This document shows, piece by piece, positions 25,560 to 37,683 of a stretch of 64,000 nt of DNA; the first letter of the stretch is position 1; each line of letters begins with the position of its first letter. Source of the stretch: Neurospora tetrasperma FGSC 2508 (Eukaryota > Ascomycota > Sordariomycetes > Sordariales > Sordariaceae); assembly GCF_000213175.1 (NCBI RefSeq), contig NW_009799179.1, positions 4,052,858 through 4,116,857 of the forward strand. Direction: 5' to 3'. Under the pieces are notes generated by a model. That model was given only the letters and a program-made list of their open reading frames with translations. It made no database searches and was not told the origin of the DNA. The translations under genes and the position numbers were made by a program.

Positions 25560-28500
25560 TATAGTAGATTATGGGGAAGCTATAAATAGCGTAATAACGA
25601 TTCTATTAATAATAGTACAATAATAATCCTATTAATAATAATAACGATAGCGATAATAATAGCGATAGCAATAGCGATAGCGGCAACGATAGCGGCAATA
25701 ATAGTAATAAATACGGCTCGGATTCCGAAATATCCGACTTAAATAATAAGGAAAATTCTAACCCTAAAACCGGCGAAGAGAAAAAGCTTTTAATAAAAGA
25801 GGATATTAAAATTAAGATAGCTTCTTTAAAAGATAAAAAAGAAGAAGACTCGTACAGGTATTAGGGATCTCAAAGATTAGGTAAAAGAAACCCGGACGGC
25901 TATTAAGAAGGACTTTACTATAGGAATTAAAGAATTAAATTAAAAAACCGTAATCGAAGAGGACAAGGAGAATTTCAACCCAAATATCAACCTAAGAGAC
26001 TATAATAAAATTACTAAAACTCTTCTAATTTTCTATATTAATAATCGTATTTTCTAGAAGTTAAGTAGGAGGTTAGTAAGGGACAAGTTTAATAGCGTTA
26101 AGTTCCAGTTACTATAGGAAATTAAAATTCCTTAACCTTAAGCCTATATATAAAAACTTATAAAAAATAGCCGGGCTACTAACTATAAAGTAAATATCCT
26201 TACTAACCTTTCCTAACTTTTCAACTTACTAAGTATATAAACAACTAATAACAATATACAATTAAATCTAACCAAGGCCTAAATTCGAATTTTATTAGGG
26301 CTTAAACCCCCCTAAATTCTAATAATAATTAAAGCCGTTAGCAATTCGCTTCAGAAATATAATAACTTTAGTAGAATATAGTATCCTACAATAAATTTAG
26401 TAATTTATTATTTTCATTACTATTTAAGTCTTTATTATTTATTATATACTATTTACCCTTAATTAGTATTAGATTAGTACTTAAACATTCCTCTATCTTA
26501 CTTTTAAAGGTTTTTAAATACACTAAAAGTAGGTTTAGAAAAGCAATAAAACCCTAAACGTAGGCAGTACAATTAAAATTATTTTCCTTATTTCACTATA
26601 TAATTTTTAAATACTTTTAGTAAATATTTTACTAAACCTTAGTTATTTAAATAATAATAATAAACTCCCTTCTCTATAGAAATTTATTAACTAAAATTTA
26701 AATATCCTTTCTATTTACCTTCAGCGCAATAATAATTTTAAAAATTTATAGGCGTTCTCTAACGAATCTTTTTTATACGTTAGTACTATTAGTATATAGA
26801 CCTACACTAATAGGTTTAATATATTTTCAGTTAAACTCTCCTACATTATTTATATTATATAGAGCTTTTAGAGCCTAAAAAATTCGGGTTTATAGTAGAA
26901 TAATATTAAGAATTAAATAAGTAGATTATTTATATTTTTATATACTACTATTACCTTCAATATTATTCCTATAATACCCTTTCCCCGTCTATATACCCTA
27001 CATTAAATTATTTGTACAACCTACGGCCCTTTACAATTATCTACGTACAAGTACGTTCTATTTCTACTATATTTAGCCCGTATTAGAGATTTATAACTAT
27101 TTAAAATCTATAAAACTTATTTATTTATAATTTTAAAATCTCTTATATTTATTATTTTTAGATTAGGTTCTTCCTCTTTATATTTCCTACTTACTTTTAC
27201 CCTTATACTTCCCTAAATTCGTATAATTTAAAGTTATATAATTATTATTCTTCTAATCAGTAAATTAAATAGACTTCTATAAGAATTTAGTAGTAGTTTA
27301 TAAAATAATAGTACTAAAAATACCTATAAAGCAGCTACTACTTTCTATAAAACCGGTATATATAAGTAATAAATTCCTAATTAAACCTTTCCTATTCGTT
27401 GGCAGTTATACGTATAATATTAATATATAATATATTAATATCTTTACTACTTTAATAGAAGCGTCTACCTTCCTTCGCTTCGGGTAGAATTAAAATCTAT
27501 ATTAGTACTAAGAACCGGCTAAATCCGGAGAAAGAAGTAGTATTATAAACCGTTTTAGTATAGAAGTTATTCTATATTTTTGTAGCGCGGTCGAAGTATT
27601 ATCTATTAATATAGATAATATATTTAATAATACTTAGGAGTGAAAATTATTGTATAATTGCCTTATTCTTATACTTTAAAGTTTTATAGTAGCCTTCTAA
27701 GGGGTTAGTTATAAGAATTTAAAAAGTATTAATAATTACTATTAATAAATATTATATTAATACTACTTACTTATAAGTGTAGAGGGGAATATTCTTTAAC
27801 TTAATTTACTTATAGTTATATTATTTACTTCTAATTCTATTTAATATATTTTTTCAACGGATCCCCGCCTAATAAGGTTACTTTTATTAAACGGATAGAT
27901 TTAAAATAACCTTTCTCTATCCTATAGTATTTTAATATTTAAATTATATAATTCAAATAAGGCCGGTATATATTAGCGGAAAACTTCTTTCATAGTGTCC
28001 GTTCTATATAAATATAGCAAAATAGGTACTAAACCTTAAGACTATCAATATTATGAAAAGCATTTCGAACTACCTTCTATTCAATAGCCGAATTATTAGT
28101 AAATATATATTAAAGCGGCTATTCCCGAACGTACCATTCTCTAACCTACCTACAAATTATTAATAATACTTTTACTATTATATTAGTATCTATTTTCTTA
28201 ATAAGAAAGTAATTATACAGTAACTACTTCCCTTATTTATTCCGAATAAATAGTATATAGAGGTACTAACTAAACTAATTTATATTATAAATAGTATTTA
28301 TAAGTATAAGGAAGCTGCGCCGTTATAAAGCTTTAAATTATTTAAATAAAACCTATATTATACCCGAAGATTTTCAGCCGTCTATTTTATAAATAATAAT
28401 AATAGATACAATAAATTAAATTATTGCTTCTAATTCAATTAGGTTGGGGTATTGTAAGGTAAAATATTCTAATATTTACTCTATTTAAACGTCCCTAGCA

Positions 28501-29150
28501 AAGTTATTACCTAATATTCGCCGTAGGTCGGAATATTTCTTCCGCTACGTACGGCTTACATTAATAATATTTTATTTAATAAATTAATATCCGCTTACTT
28601 TATATAATACCTTCTTAAGCTTTATATTTCAACTATAGCTACTATATAGCTAATTATAAAAAGTAGTGGTAAATATACTACAATTAACTTCTTTAACTAC
28701 GTACGTCCGAATATTCTCTAGAATTTTACTCTTATTTAAAAATACTAGAGTATAATTATAGGAAGAATTATCCAACCTTAGGGTTTTGGAAGTATAGGGC
28801 GTAGTAAATAATTAAAAATTTATTAATCCGTTTAGGAATATTATTTTACGAATACTTTTCGGATATTTAATTCCAACGCAAATTAATTTCGTCCGTAACC
28901 TAATACTTCCCTTACTATTATATTTATTCTTACTATATAACCAATAATATATAGTTTGAACGTTAATTTCCATTAGAGTACTAAATAGATTGTAAAATAA
29001 TTATTTACACCCCTATTTAATATTAATAAAAATTATATTAAAAAATAGTTAATAATAAACCTACTCCTCTATAATATAGTCTATTTTCTTATTATATAGA
29101 AAGAAAGCTATCTAGTATTTATTAAAATCTATTGGATTACTAAAAAGATT
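25560..29150. other. Unclassified RIP-degraded repeat sequence
   Basis: About 3.6 kb of AT-rich sequence without an intact gene. The part at 25,600-26,300 has coding-like lysine/glutamate-rich composition on the plus strand, after a run of GATAGC/AATAAT words (25,610-25,720). 26,900-28,900 has longer open stretches on the minus strand. I did not recognise transposase, reverse transcriptase or integrase signatures, so the family is open. Confidence 0.5.
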
Positions 29151-29189
29151 ATTGATATTGGGTTCGGTAAAGAGAATTAGAATAGTAAA

Positions 29190-29515
29190 TTCAATAGGGG
29201 TAATAGGTTTAACGGGAGTAGCGGGAGTAGCGGGAGTAGTAGGGTCGGTAGGGGTAATAAAGTTAGTAGGAGTAATAGGGGTAATAGGAATAACGGGAAT
29301 AATAAGGGTAACGGAAGTAATAGGAGTAGCGAATTTAATAGGCTTAGCGGGCTTAGTAGGCTTAGTGGATTTAGCGGGCTTAATAGGTTCAATAGGAGTA
29401 GCGGGAGTAGTAGGAGTAGCGGGGTCGGTAGGAGTACCGGGCTTAGTAGGAGTACCGGGTTTAGCGGGAGTAGCGGGAGTAGCGGGAGTAGCGGGAGTAA
29501 CGGGGGCATTAAGCT
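29190..29515. repeat. 9-bp GGAGTAGCG-type minisatellite, open on both strands
   Basis: Degenerate tandem 9-bp words (GGAGTAGCG, GGAGTAATA, GGCTTAGTA) run for about 330 bp and are open for 146 codons on plus (29,152-29,592) and 110 codons on minus (29,177-29,509). On plus they read as a Gly-Val-x/Gly-Leu-x repeat. On minus they read as Pro-x-x repeats, which in one frame resemble a Pro-Ala-Thr linker. The long frames follow from the 9-bp period and are not evidence of a gene. It is less AT-rich than its surroundings. Confidence 0.7.
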
Positions 29516-29592
29516 TAGCGTTGGACTTAGTGTTGGATTCAGCGGGTAATTCGATTATCTTTAAAATAGAAATTAATTTTTTTAGTATCTAA

Positions 29593-30290
29593 ATTACTAT
29601 TTTTCTTTTTTTACAACCTTTTTACCTTATCTTCCCTTTCAATATTAGGGCCTAATAATACTTAAATAAATTTAGTACTATTACCGCCAATAAGGTTATT
29701 TTAATCTATTAATAATAGTAGCTCTTCTTTATCTATTTCGAATACTAGTAATACTCGATCGAATAAAATATTATCGAAAAAATTAGGAAGGAGGTCTATA
29801 AAATCGATTTCAACGTCCCATAATCAAAAAATTTAATTGTAGTTAACTACAAAATCCATTTTAATAATATTAGTAATAATATTCGTAATATTCATAATAA
29901 TAATTTCCTTTAATATTATTTAATAAAAGAACCTTTAAAAAGATACGTTCAAAAGGTAAATCAATTCATCCAATCTCTATACATTTTATTCTTTTTTTCA
30001 CCAAATAACTTAATTACTACTATACTATTAATTTTACACTACTAAAAAACTTATTATATTATAATACTAATAATTTAACGAAAATAATAACAAATTCAAA
30101 ACAAACAACGGAAATCTCTTTATAAATAGAATATCTATATACAATTCAATTTGTATTATAGTACATTGAATATTAGTATTGTACCATTATATTATACTAT
30201 TGCCCTTCAATATTCGGTTTGACGCGTTTCTACTACAATACCTTAACATTTTTCAAGAATCTAGAATAAAGAATGGAATTTTTATCATTG
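29593..30290. other. End of the AT-rich block
   Basis: AT-rich sequence up to the border near 30,290. From about 29,940 CpA and TpG become commoner, so the last 350 bp are only lightly RIP-affected or are ordinary AT-rich intergenic DNA. No gene seen. Confidence 0.5.
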
Positions 30291-30313
30291 TTTTTTTTTA
30301 TTTGACTCTACTA

Positions 30314-30330
30314 GGGCGGTACTACCGCCC
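30314..30330. other. Perfect palindrome at the AT/GC border
   Basis: GGGCGGTA, a single C, then TACCGCCC: a perfect 8-bp inverted repeat placed where base composition changes from the AT-rich block to normal genic DNA. Its function is unknown. It could be a Zn2Cys6-type factor site or chance. Confidence 0.6.
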
Positions 30331-30339
30331 AGGCGGCGC

Positions 30340-32398
30340 TCTCCGAAATCAGAGCTGCGCGGGTGGATTCAAGAGGTACGTATCATCATGTCTTCCGGAT
30401 ATGCGTTGCCGTCGCAACAGAAAGAACGACCCAGCATCTGAAGCGATCGTCCAATCCTCAATCGTCATTCACGGTCTCACCCGACTCGCTGCTGGCGCAG
30501 GTAGCCCTCGGGGCGGGGTTCGACCGCTGCTGGCGTGGTGAAATCCTGCAGCTGGTACGGGGTGTTCCAGGTTGTCACAGCTGCCCGTCATCTGTTTCAC
30601 GCCAGCCCGATCCTTTTTCTTCGTCGCGACATCACTTGACGACGGCGTCCACTACACTTGCATCAGACCAACCACAACCACACCCAACCCTTGGAGGTTG
30701 AGCCGCTTAAGAGGACGGGACGGAACTTGGACGTGATCCGCCAAGTGTTTACAGCTTTACTTTGTTTTCTGTCCCGTTTCTGCTCTTTCTCTTGTACATG
30801 ACGGACGGTTGAGATGCCCATTGAAACAAACCACCAACGGCAGACCTGGCTGACCATATGGAAGCTACTATTTTCATACCTCTGTCCTCGACGGAGCTCG
30901 AATCTCGGTAACCCATCCTCCCCAATCTTCGTGACCAACAGAGAGAAACTTTGAGATAATTCAGTGCTTGCTTGTGAATACAAAGCCCACGGAACACACG
31001 TTCTTCACTGACAACAGCAAAGATGGTCCGTATAATTCATCTCATTCACATTCATAAACAGCTACATACACTACTTTACAGAATGGAACCTACTAGCACC
31101 TGATGCGGCCAGGGCACCCATCCCAACCCCTTCTTCCCACTCGCTTGGCAGGCCCTTGTCCTGTCCCTGCACCCCGCGGTGTCGTTCGTTGATATCAGTG
31201 GTCGATGTCGTTGTCCAGCTGTTCCAGGCTGAACCAGGTTGCCAACCTCTCCTCCCCCCCCAAGAAAAAGTTAAAAAAAAAAACCATCTTGACCTGACGG
31301 CCATCTGCATTCTTTCGTCATATCTTCCCTTCTCGGATCGTGAGCAGTCAACGTCAAGTGTCCATGTACGCTTGAGTCAACATTCAGGTCTCATCTGGGT
31401 CGGCCTAGATTTCATTCGGCTGGCAAACTTCCTCTCCAATCATATGAACCATCAAATTCACTTCGTCTTGTTCGTTCTGCCAACATCCTCGTATTTTCCC
31501 CTATGCGTATTGGGATAGCTCGAAGTCGCCAGTCGGTATGGATGCTCTTCGGTACCCACCTGCGTGCTCAGCAGGTCTTGAAATGACCTTGCCGTAGGCT
31601 ATGCAAATTGGACGAGTCGCTTCGAGACTGGCCCAACACACATACGAGTTGGGACTTTGAGAGCTGCATCAACAAAAACACCTGGCCCTTCCCATGGGGT
31701 TTCAGGTATGTCCGTTGTGCATCTGCGGTGAGGCTCCGATATCAAGGTTTTTCTTTCTTTCTTTCTTTTTTCCTTTTTTTTTGTTGTTGTTGTTCCCCTA
31801 GACCTCGTCTCCCGACGAATTCTATAAGACGTCCGGCTGATATACGAGGCATGGTTACCAAGTGTTTCTGCCGACCGCGGACTTCCTCGAATCTACCTCC
31901 ATATCATTTGGAAGAGCTCAGGTGGGTTTGAGTGTCCTTCGAGTTGCTGGAGCGTTGCCAAGAAACGGTACAAATTCGACTCTCTGTCGAGGGTCTCCGG
32001 GTACTGGTACCGTATCCGTACAGCATCACAAAGCCTGCGAACGCAGGACCGTCTCTTTCAGACACACCACAGTGTGAAGCATGTTGCTGAAGCTATATCT
32101 CCCTCTGCATCAAAGGCCATCTTCGAAGCACCTAATCACCGATCTTGGGAGTGGTGATTGTCGACAATCATGCCCCTGAAAAGGTGGTAAGAAGTTGTGG
32201 TGCGTCTCGTCCAACATGATGGGGCTGTTTTCGTAGTAGGGGCTGCTCGCGCCGTCCTCTGACTCTCTACTGAGATGATGCTATCGTCGAATTGACGACC
32301 CGTACATCCTTTCGAGGAAATACTGATATCTTCCGTATTGGATATCGACCCCTCTCATTGTGTTGTTCCTTCTTCTTTCCGTACTATGTCGTATACCT
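30340..32398. other. Intergenic, 2.1 kb, no supported gene
   Basis: Normal base composition but no open frame with a recognisable domain or convincing splice pattern. Contains a C/A homopolymer patch at 31,250-31,285 and a CTTT/T-rich tract at 31,745-31,795. Part of it must be the 3' region of the minus-strand gene ending at 32,399. Confidence 0.5.
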
Positions 32399-33834
32399 TC
32401 AACTCTTTGCTGACTTCCAGTCTTTCATTTCAAACTGGTTGTTTAGCGGTCTTGAGAGATCTCGTTCGATATCTGTTTCGACCGACCTGTCCATAGTGCT
32501 GCTGCTTGTCGGCGGTATCGCCAGGATGCTCTGGTCGCTTCTGTTCCTGTACTTTCTTTCGTCCCAGTCGGATCGGGCTCGACGTGCTGATGCCCCCGCG
32601 GATCTACTACTTTCGACGGCTACATCGATGCTCGGCTGCGATGGAGGGTCAAAGGTGTGAAGGAACAGAGCCCTCAGAGTGGGTATTGAGGCAGCCATCA
32701 TGGCGCAAGCCCCCTCGACAAGGGCACAAACAACCAGAAGGAATCCCTCGTCTATTCCAAGGGTTAACAGGATTCTACACCAGAGAATCGGAGGCTTGTG
32801 TGTGGGAATGGGAGAACTTACAGCTGAAGTCATTACTCACTATGCGGCCGATTGTCGACACCTTGATGGCACCCGCGATTCCGGCACTGTGAGGTTCGTC
32901 ATCCGGTTAGCAGAGCTCCTATAGGATTCTTATAGTCCTGAAGGTTGGGGCTCTTTCACATACAAAACCCCCATGCTCATGGCTATAGCCACGCCAACCT
33001 TTTCGCCGCGGTACATATGGAATCGCATAAGAATTCGCCACGGTAGAAGCGCAAGCACGAAGTCACACACTGCTGAGTAAACTAGAGAAAAGTAGTTAGT
33101 AAATTTTTTTTGGGGTGGATTAGCGTGTTTGGGTCAGATGATACTCACTTCCAAGAGCAATCGAGTAGGCGAGGAGGCCGTCGGGGGACCAGCATTTCTT
33201 ATTCATGATACTAGAGTTCCATGTCGCCTCGGGGGGCTCGCACAGAAGCCAAAACAAAAGGGCGGTGCTGACTTGGCATAGCGTCAAAGTGATGATGATG
33301 AACCAGACGAGTCGCTTCAGCCAGCCATCCGTGATTCGAAGAAGCGTCACGGCAAAGGATACTTTGCTGAACAGTACGTGGAGAACCGATGTGGTGCCAT
33401 TGATACCGCCGATAATAGACAGGTACTTCTCGTTTTCCGCGGGTACAGCATCAGTGTGTAGCCCGTATCCTATCAAGACGGAGGTAGAGGTGAAAACGGT
33501 GTTTACGAAGAGTAGGGCCTTTGTGATGAAACTGTGTCAGCTGATCTCCTGTGGTGAAAAGGTCTTTCCCAATACCAAGAATGGCCGGTTGGATAATCAT
33601 TACCAAGGGGGGGAACCAAGGCAAAGAGTATGAAGTTATTGAAAAAGATATGGATGAGTGACGTACCCAAGCTACTATTAACAAGTGATCATCCCACCAA
33701 AGGCAGCGGCCACGAATGACCTTGCAGTACAAGCGAAGGCCTACGAAGATGGTGCAGGCGGCGTGAATACTCCAAAATATAGCCAGCAACGCCGCTCCCT
33801 GAGGGTTGGAAGACGGAGGAACGTAAACTGTCAT
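32399..33834 (-). CDS. Fungal rhodopsin-domain (PTH11-like) seven-helix membrane protein
   Basis: A five-exon gene: 33,834-33,667, 33,518-33,149, 33,072-32,964, 32,886-32,822 and 32,751-32,399. The exons total 1,065 nt, giving 354 residues. Donors are GTACGT, GTGAGT, GTATGT and GTAAGT. The protein starts MTVYVPPSSN and has an N-terminal helix followed by the family hallmark GLRLYCKV..WWDDHLLIVAW. Several further helices follow, including the conserved DFVLALLPWRIL and KVGVAIAMSMGVFAGIAGAIK segments and a helix ending MMAASIPTLRALF, which precedes an 80-residue charged cytoplasmic tail. Cysteines near LCEPPEATWN and KKCWSPDG are typical of the second extracellular loop. The family is fungal, plasma-membrane or vacuolar, often orphan; some PTH11-like members sense host surfaces. 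The ligand is unknown. The first acceptor (AAG) is less certain than the others. Confidence 0.85.
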
Positions 33835-36800
33835 CGCTCAGCGGCTTTGAGGGGAGCCGCTGAAGCACATGAAGGTACAAACGGTGCCGATGGGGACCAG
33901 CTGCTAGCGGGAGGGCCGAGGATGGCCCAACGCACGGGGTTTTGCTGTCGACAAGAACGAGAAGATCCGTTGATATTTTTATGATCAGAATCGAGGCAGT
34001 GGATCCACCATGATAGACATCTCTGAGATGTATAAAAGTCGCCGGTTGAGAGCCAAAGGAAGATATGTACGCTCTTGTCGATATCTGTATCTCTTTCCTA
34101 GTCGTTGGACTGTCGTCAAGCTGAGAATCGAAATTAAAGTGTTCGGCAATGACTGTTGCTCAAGGGCCTCGAAGTTCGTAGTGTTTTATTGTTGGGTTGG
34201 GTTAACTGTCCGGAGTTTGTGGAAATGGAATGGGTGGTGGTCGTCAGGGTATTAGGCTCGATGGTCGTGGTTGAGTGAGAAATGTTGCGCCCAAGAGTGG
34301 AGAGATCTAAAATGAGATAAAGTCGGAAGAAGGGCGTTATCCCCGTTCGTCCTGAATTGGATGCCTACCAGCCAACTCGAACTGGAAGGGGCAAGACAGG
34401 ACGTAGAACACGACCAAAACAAGAGGGTAGGGGGTGACGAGTGTGTAAGCGTTAACCCGGTGATTTGGGGTCCGTGATTTGACCGTTCATCAACTGCTGG
34501 GTTAAGCCAGGGGCATGGTGTTGTTTTTATCTTGTCAACAACGGCTTCTCCTGACTCGTCTAGGCCCAGAACGCCAGCCCGCACCTGTCTGGCCCCTGAC
34601 CTTGCTTAGTTCGACCGAGATCTCCTCAAGGCCAGGTCAGTTTGGGGTTGGGGGTTTGCTTCCGCCCATCAAAGCCCACAGGGCACCATCATGAATTTGC
34701 CTGGGTGATTCCGCAGTCTCGCCAGTGTATCTCGATGCGAGGATGTTGCGGAGCGGAGCGGGGTGGGTGCAACAGTCTGAACTAAACGTAAAAAGAAGGT
34801 AAGAAGAAAGAGAGATGTCCGCTGAAGGAGGCCCCTGGTGTCCCTGGTGTCCCACTCCCTCGGGGCTGGAGATACGATACACTTCTGCACGGGTAGTAAA
34901 TGTTAGCTCCGGTTTTTGCGAGTGGCAAACAACCTTGATTTTTGCACAGGAAATGGCTATCTGGTCGTCTCTTTGCTCTCTGTTTTTTGTGAGGCGGCTG
35001 TATCCAGCTAACGTTTGATATCCATGCAGAGGTGTACAAGCGATGCTCTGTGATCCATGCCACCGCGGACGTCTCTAACTCCTCTTGTCGTCATTCCTAG
35101 CGCTCGCGCTCGTTGCTTGCGTGCAGTTCGCCAAGGACGAAACGCCAGCTTTTTTTGTTCGAGCCATGTTGGTGGTTCCCAAGCTCTGGCAGCCAATGGG
35201 ATCTTTCCGCACTCCTGACCGGGAATAACCACTTGGGATTTGGGGGACGGGGACGGTGAGGCCACGGTGAAGTGCTAGGAGCTTCCTTGCGCGTTACAGC
35301 GGACCCTCTGTGAATATCGGGGAGTGCATATTCCGAATATCTCGCCGTGCCTCATCAGGTGGTGGTGTAGTGTAAAAACTAGTCTCGGACACGCTCACAC
35401 CAAACACATCCAATGTCCGGACTCGGTATATTCACACCACCTGCTAGTGTATGTTGGAGACGATCGATCTCTTGTGTAACATATGCTCCCACCTGTTGTT
35501 CTTTGGTACTCATCCCATCCACCACTTGCTCCTAGTGCAGTGGGATCGGGGCGAGACGAGACATGGACGGCGAAACAACCATGATGTCGAATTGAATCTA
35601 CTTGCCTAAGTCCGCCATCGCCGTACACGCCCAAGAAAAGTGTCTGGCGTACTAGGCGGAGATCAGGAGGTTAGCTAGTAATAGGACAGCATGAGATAGC
35701 ACCGATCGTGGGCGATGACAAACGCATCTACCGGTGAGCGACCTTCGTGAAATGAAAGATGGAGTCGCTGAATAGCGGGATGCGAGTTGTCGGGGATTAT
35801 CGAATATCTGCCGTTCAGGCGCGCAACAATTCACTTGACATTGGATGTTGTTCCATGCCTGCAACGTTGAGATCCACATCTCCGGATCACGTGAGACCTA
35901 GCACTTCCCCAGTTTTCAGCAAGGATCTTCCTTCGGGGTTCCCCTCTTCGTTTCTTCTTTCCTTCTCTTGACTAGGCCAAATCAACAACAACAAATCCAA
36001 TTCATCCATCCGCCTTTCAAGCTTCAACTCAACTGAAGCGCAAGGGCATTGTTGACCGTGAAGGAGAAGGAGAAAGCCAAGCAAGGTTCAAGGAGGTCCC
36101 GTTTGTGTGTTCCGCTGCCGGTACCAAACCGAGCTTTACCAGTTTGACAGTCGCTACCACAAGCAAAGAGAGCGAACCAGAAGGCCTGAAACGAAGGATC
36201 AACTGATTAAAAGCAACAAACATTACGGAAGGCGGCGTCCTGCCGCGCGGCACGTTCGGGTTTGCAGAAAGTGAAACTAATGGATAGATGTGCCAATTCT
36301 GTCACGTGGATTACCTACCTCTACCTCTAGAGATAGCTGTGATGGGCGGTGATTTCCATGGTTGTCGCTGCCACATTGAGACATATGTCAATAGATGAGG
36401 TCGGACCTGTTGATGGTCGGCGGGAAGAGGTAAGTGGGTTAGCACAAGCTATATACACATAGGTGCTGAAGTTCACCCAGGTCCTCCGGCCGGCCCCGGC
36501 GACCAGTGCGTCCGTTGCTGTTACCTAATGTTTACGCTTCAATTTTGTTGACATCAAGAGGTTCAGGTGCCATACACCTATACCTTGATCACTCCAAGTG
36601 TTCAATCACCGTCCTAAACAAGTACTATCTGAACGAATACGACAAAGAGCCTTAGCTCGGGGCCAGCTGAATGAAAGTTCAATTAGACTCCAATCACACT
36701 ACATTGGAGCACAGTGATTGGAACCACGCTATATAGTGTAGGTATGGAGCTTGAACCCTGATCGCTTCCACCTCCGCCGGCATTTACACGCAAAAGGTTA

Positions 36801-37683
36801 GCGCGATGAACTGCAAAGTGGCGATAACTGTAATCTCCGTACAATAGATGGCGGCATTGCTCGGCTCCAATCTCCCTAAATGTTGTAGTATAGCAGTACC
36901 GCGCTAACAATGGCATCATATGCCGGCCGAGATGTACTGCGACATGCGTAGTGCTGACGTTAAGGTACTCCCACAAACTGCCGTGTTGGCCCCTGATGAA
37001 CTGAAACCCGCCCCGATGACACCTTCTCCAGCGGGAGCCAAGGCCCATGGGGAAGTAGAAAGTACAACCTCAACACCTCGACGGCGGCCTGGCGCTCTGG
37101 CAAAAGCAAAAAATACGACAAGAATAACCACAGCACTCAAACAAGGGGGTGAGGCTATCGTGTCTGATCTCAAAATTGATGAACATCGCTTGGAGATCAG
37201 CACACGATCACAAACAACGATTCTGGAGGTCGGGGGCTCAACAAAATCGCGTGAGTACAGATACCTGCCCACGCCGATCTCTAACCGCGATAACAAAAGA
37301 AGACACAATTGTCTCAGTCGGGTCTTCCCGTCCTCTTCGGCGATGCTCATCAAGGTGGGTAATCAGCTTGCATCCGAAGCCCCAAGCCATGTCTTGACTT
37401 TGGCAAGATAACCACCTCGAACGCCATCCACAGCACCAAGGTCTGTAGCATGAGCGATCTTCGTGTGTATTCCATCGGCATCGCAACCTTTAGTGTTTTC
37501 GCGCGCACTCGGATTGACGGCAGATACGTCGCCGATAGTTGACTGGATCAACGCCTTTCCGGCGCCCGATTTCTCTTCTCTTGGTGCCTCTGTCGATCCT
37601 CCTTTGTTATCATTGATGATGGTTGAGTCGTTCACCTTTTGGGAGACAGGGGGGCTGGACGGCAGAGTCAGGGTATCGGATCT
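33835..37683. other. Intergenic, 3.8 kb, no well-supported gene
   Basis: Normal composition, with many short overlapping frames on both strands. The longest are 36,920-37,411 (+, 163 codons, Pro/Thr/Lys-rich) and 37,363-37,635 (-, 90 codons, hydrophilic). Neither has a known domain or a clear exon partner, and they overlap one another. It must hold the promoter of the rhodopsin-domain gene and the 3' end of the acidic-tail gene. A small hypothetical gene on the minus strand at 37,363-37,635 cannot be excluded. Confidence 0.45.

Noticed and set aside
33451-33666. Read-through of the first intron of the rhodopsin-domain gene
   Set aside because: The frame stays open through the intron, but the extra residues break the second helix. 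Splicing at GTACGT and AAG restores the helix and makes the total length divisible by three.
36920-37411. 163-codon plus-strand open frame, Pro/Thr/Lys-rich
   Set aside because: It overlaps a 145-codon minus-strand frame of equal quality, has no domain, no signal peptide and no convincing exon partner. Kept only as part of the intergenic description.
37363-37635. 90-codon minus-strand frame starting MNDSTIINDN
   Set aside because: Hydrophilic and plausible as a small protein, but it lies just downstream of another gene, has no recognised family, and overlaps other frames of similar length.
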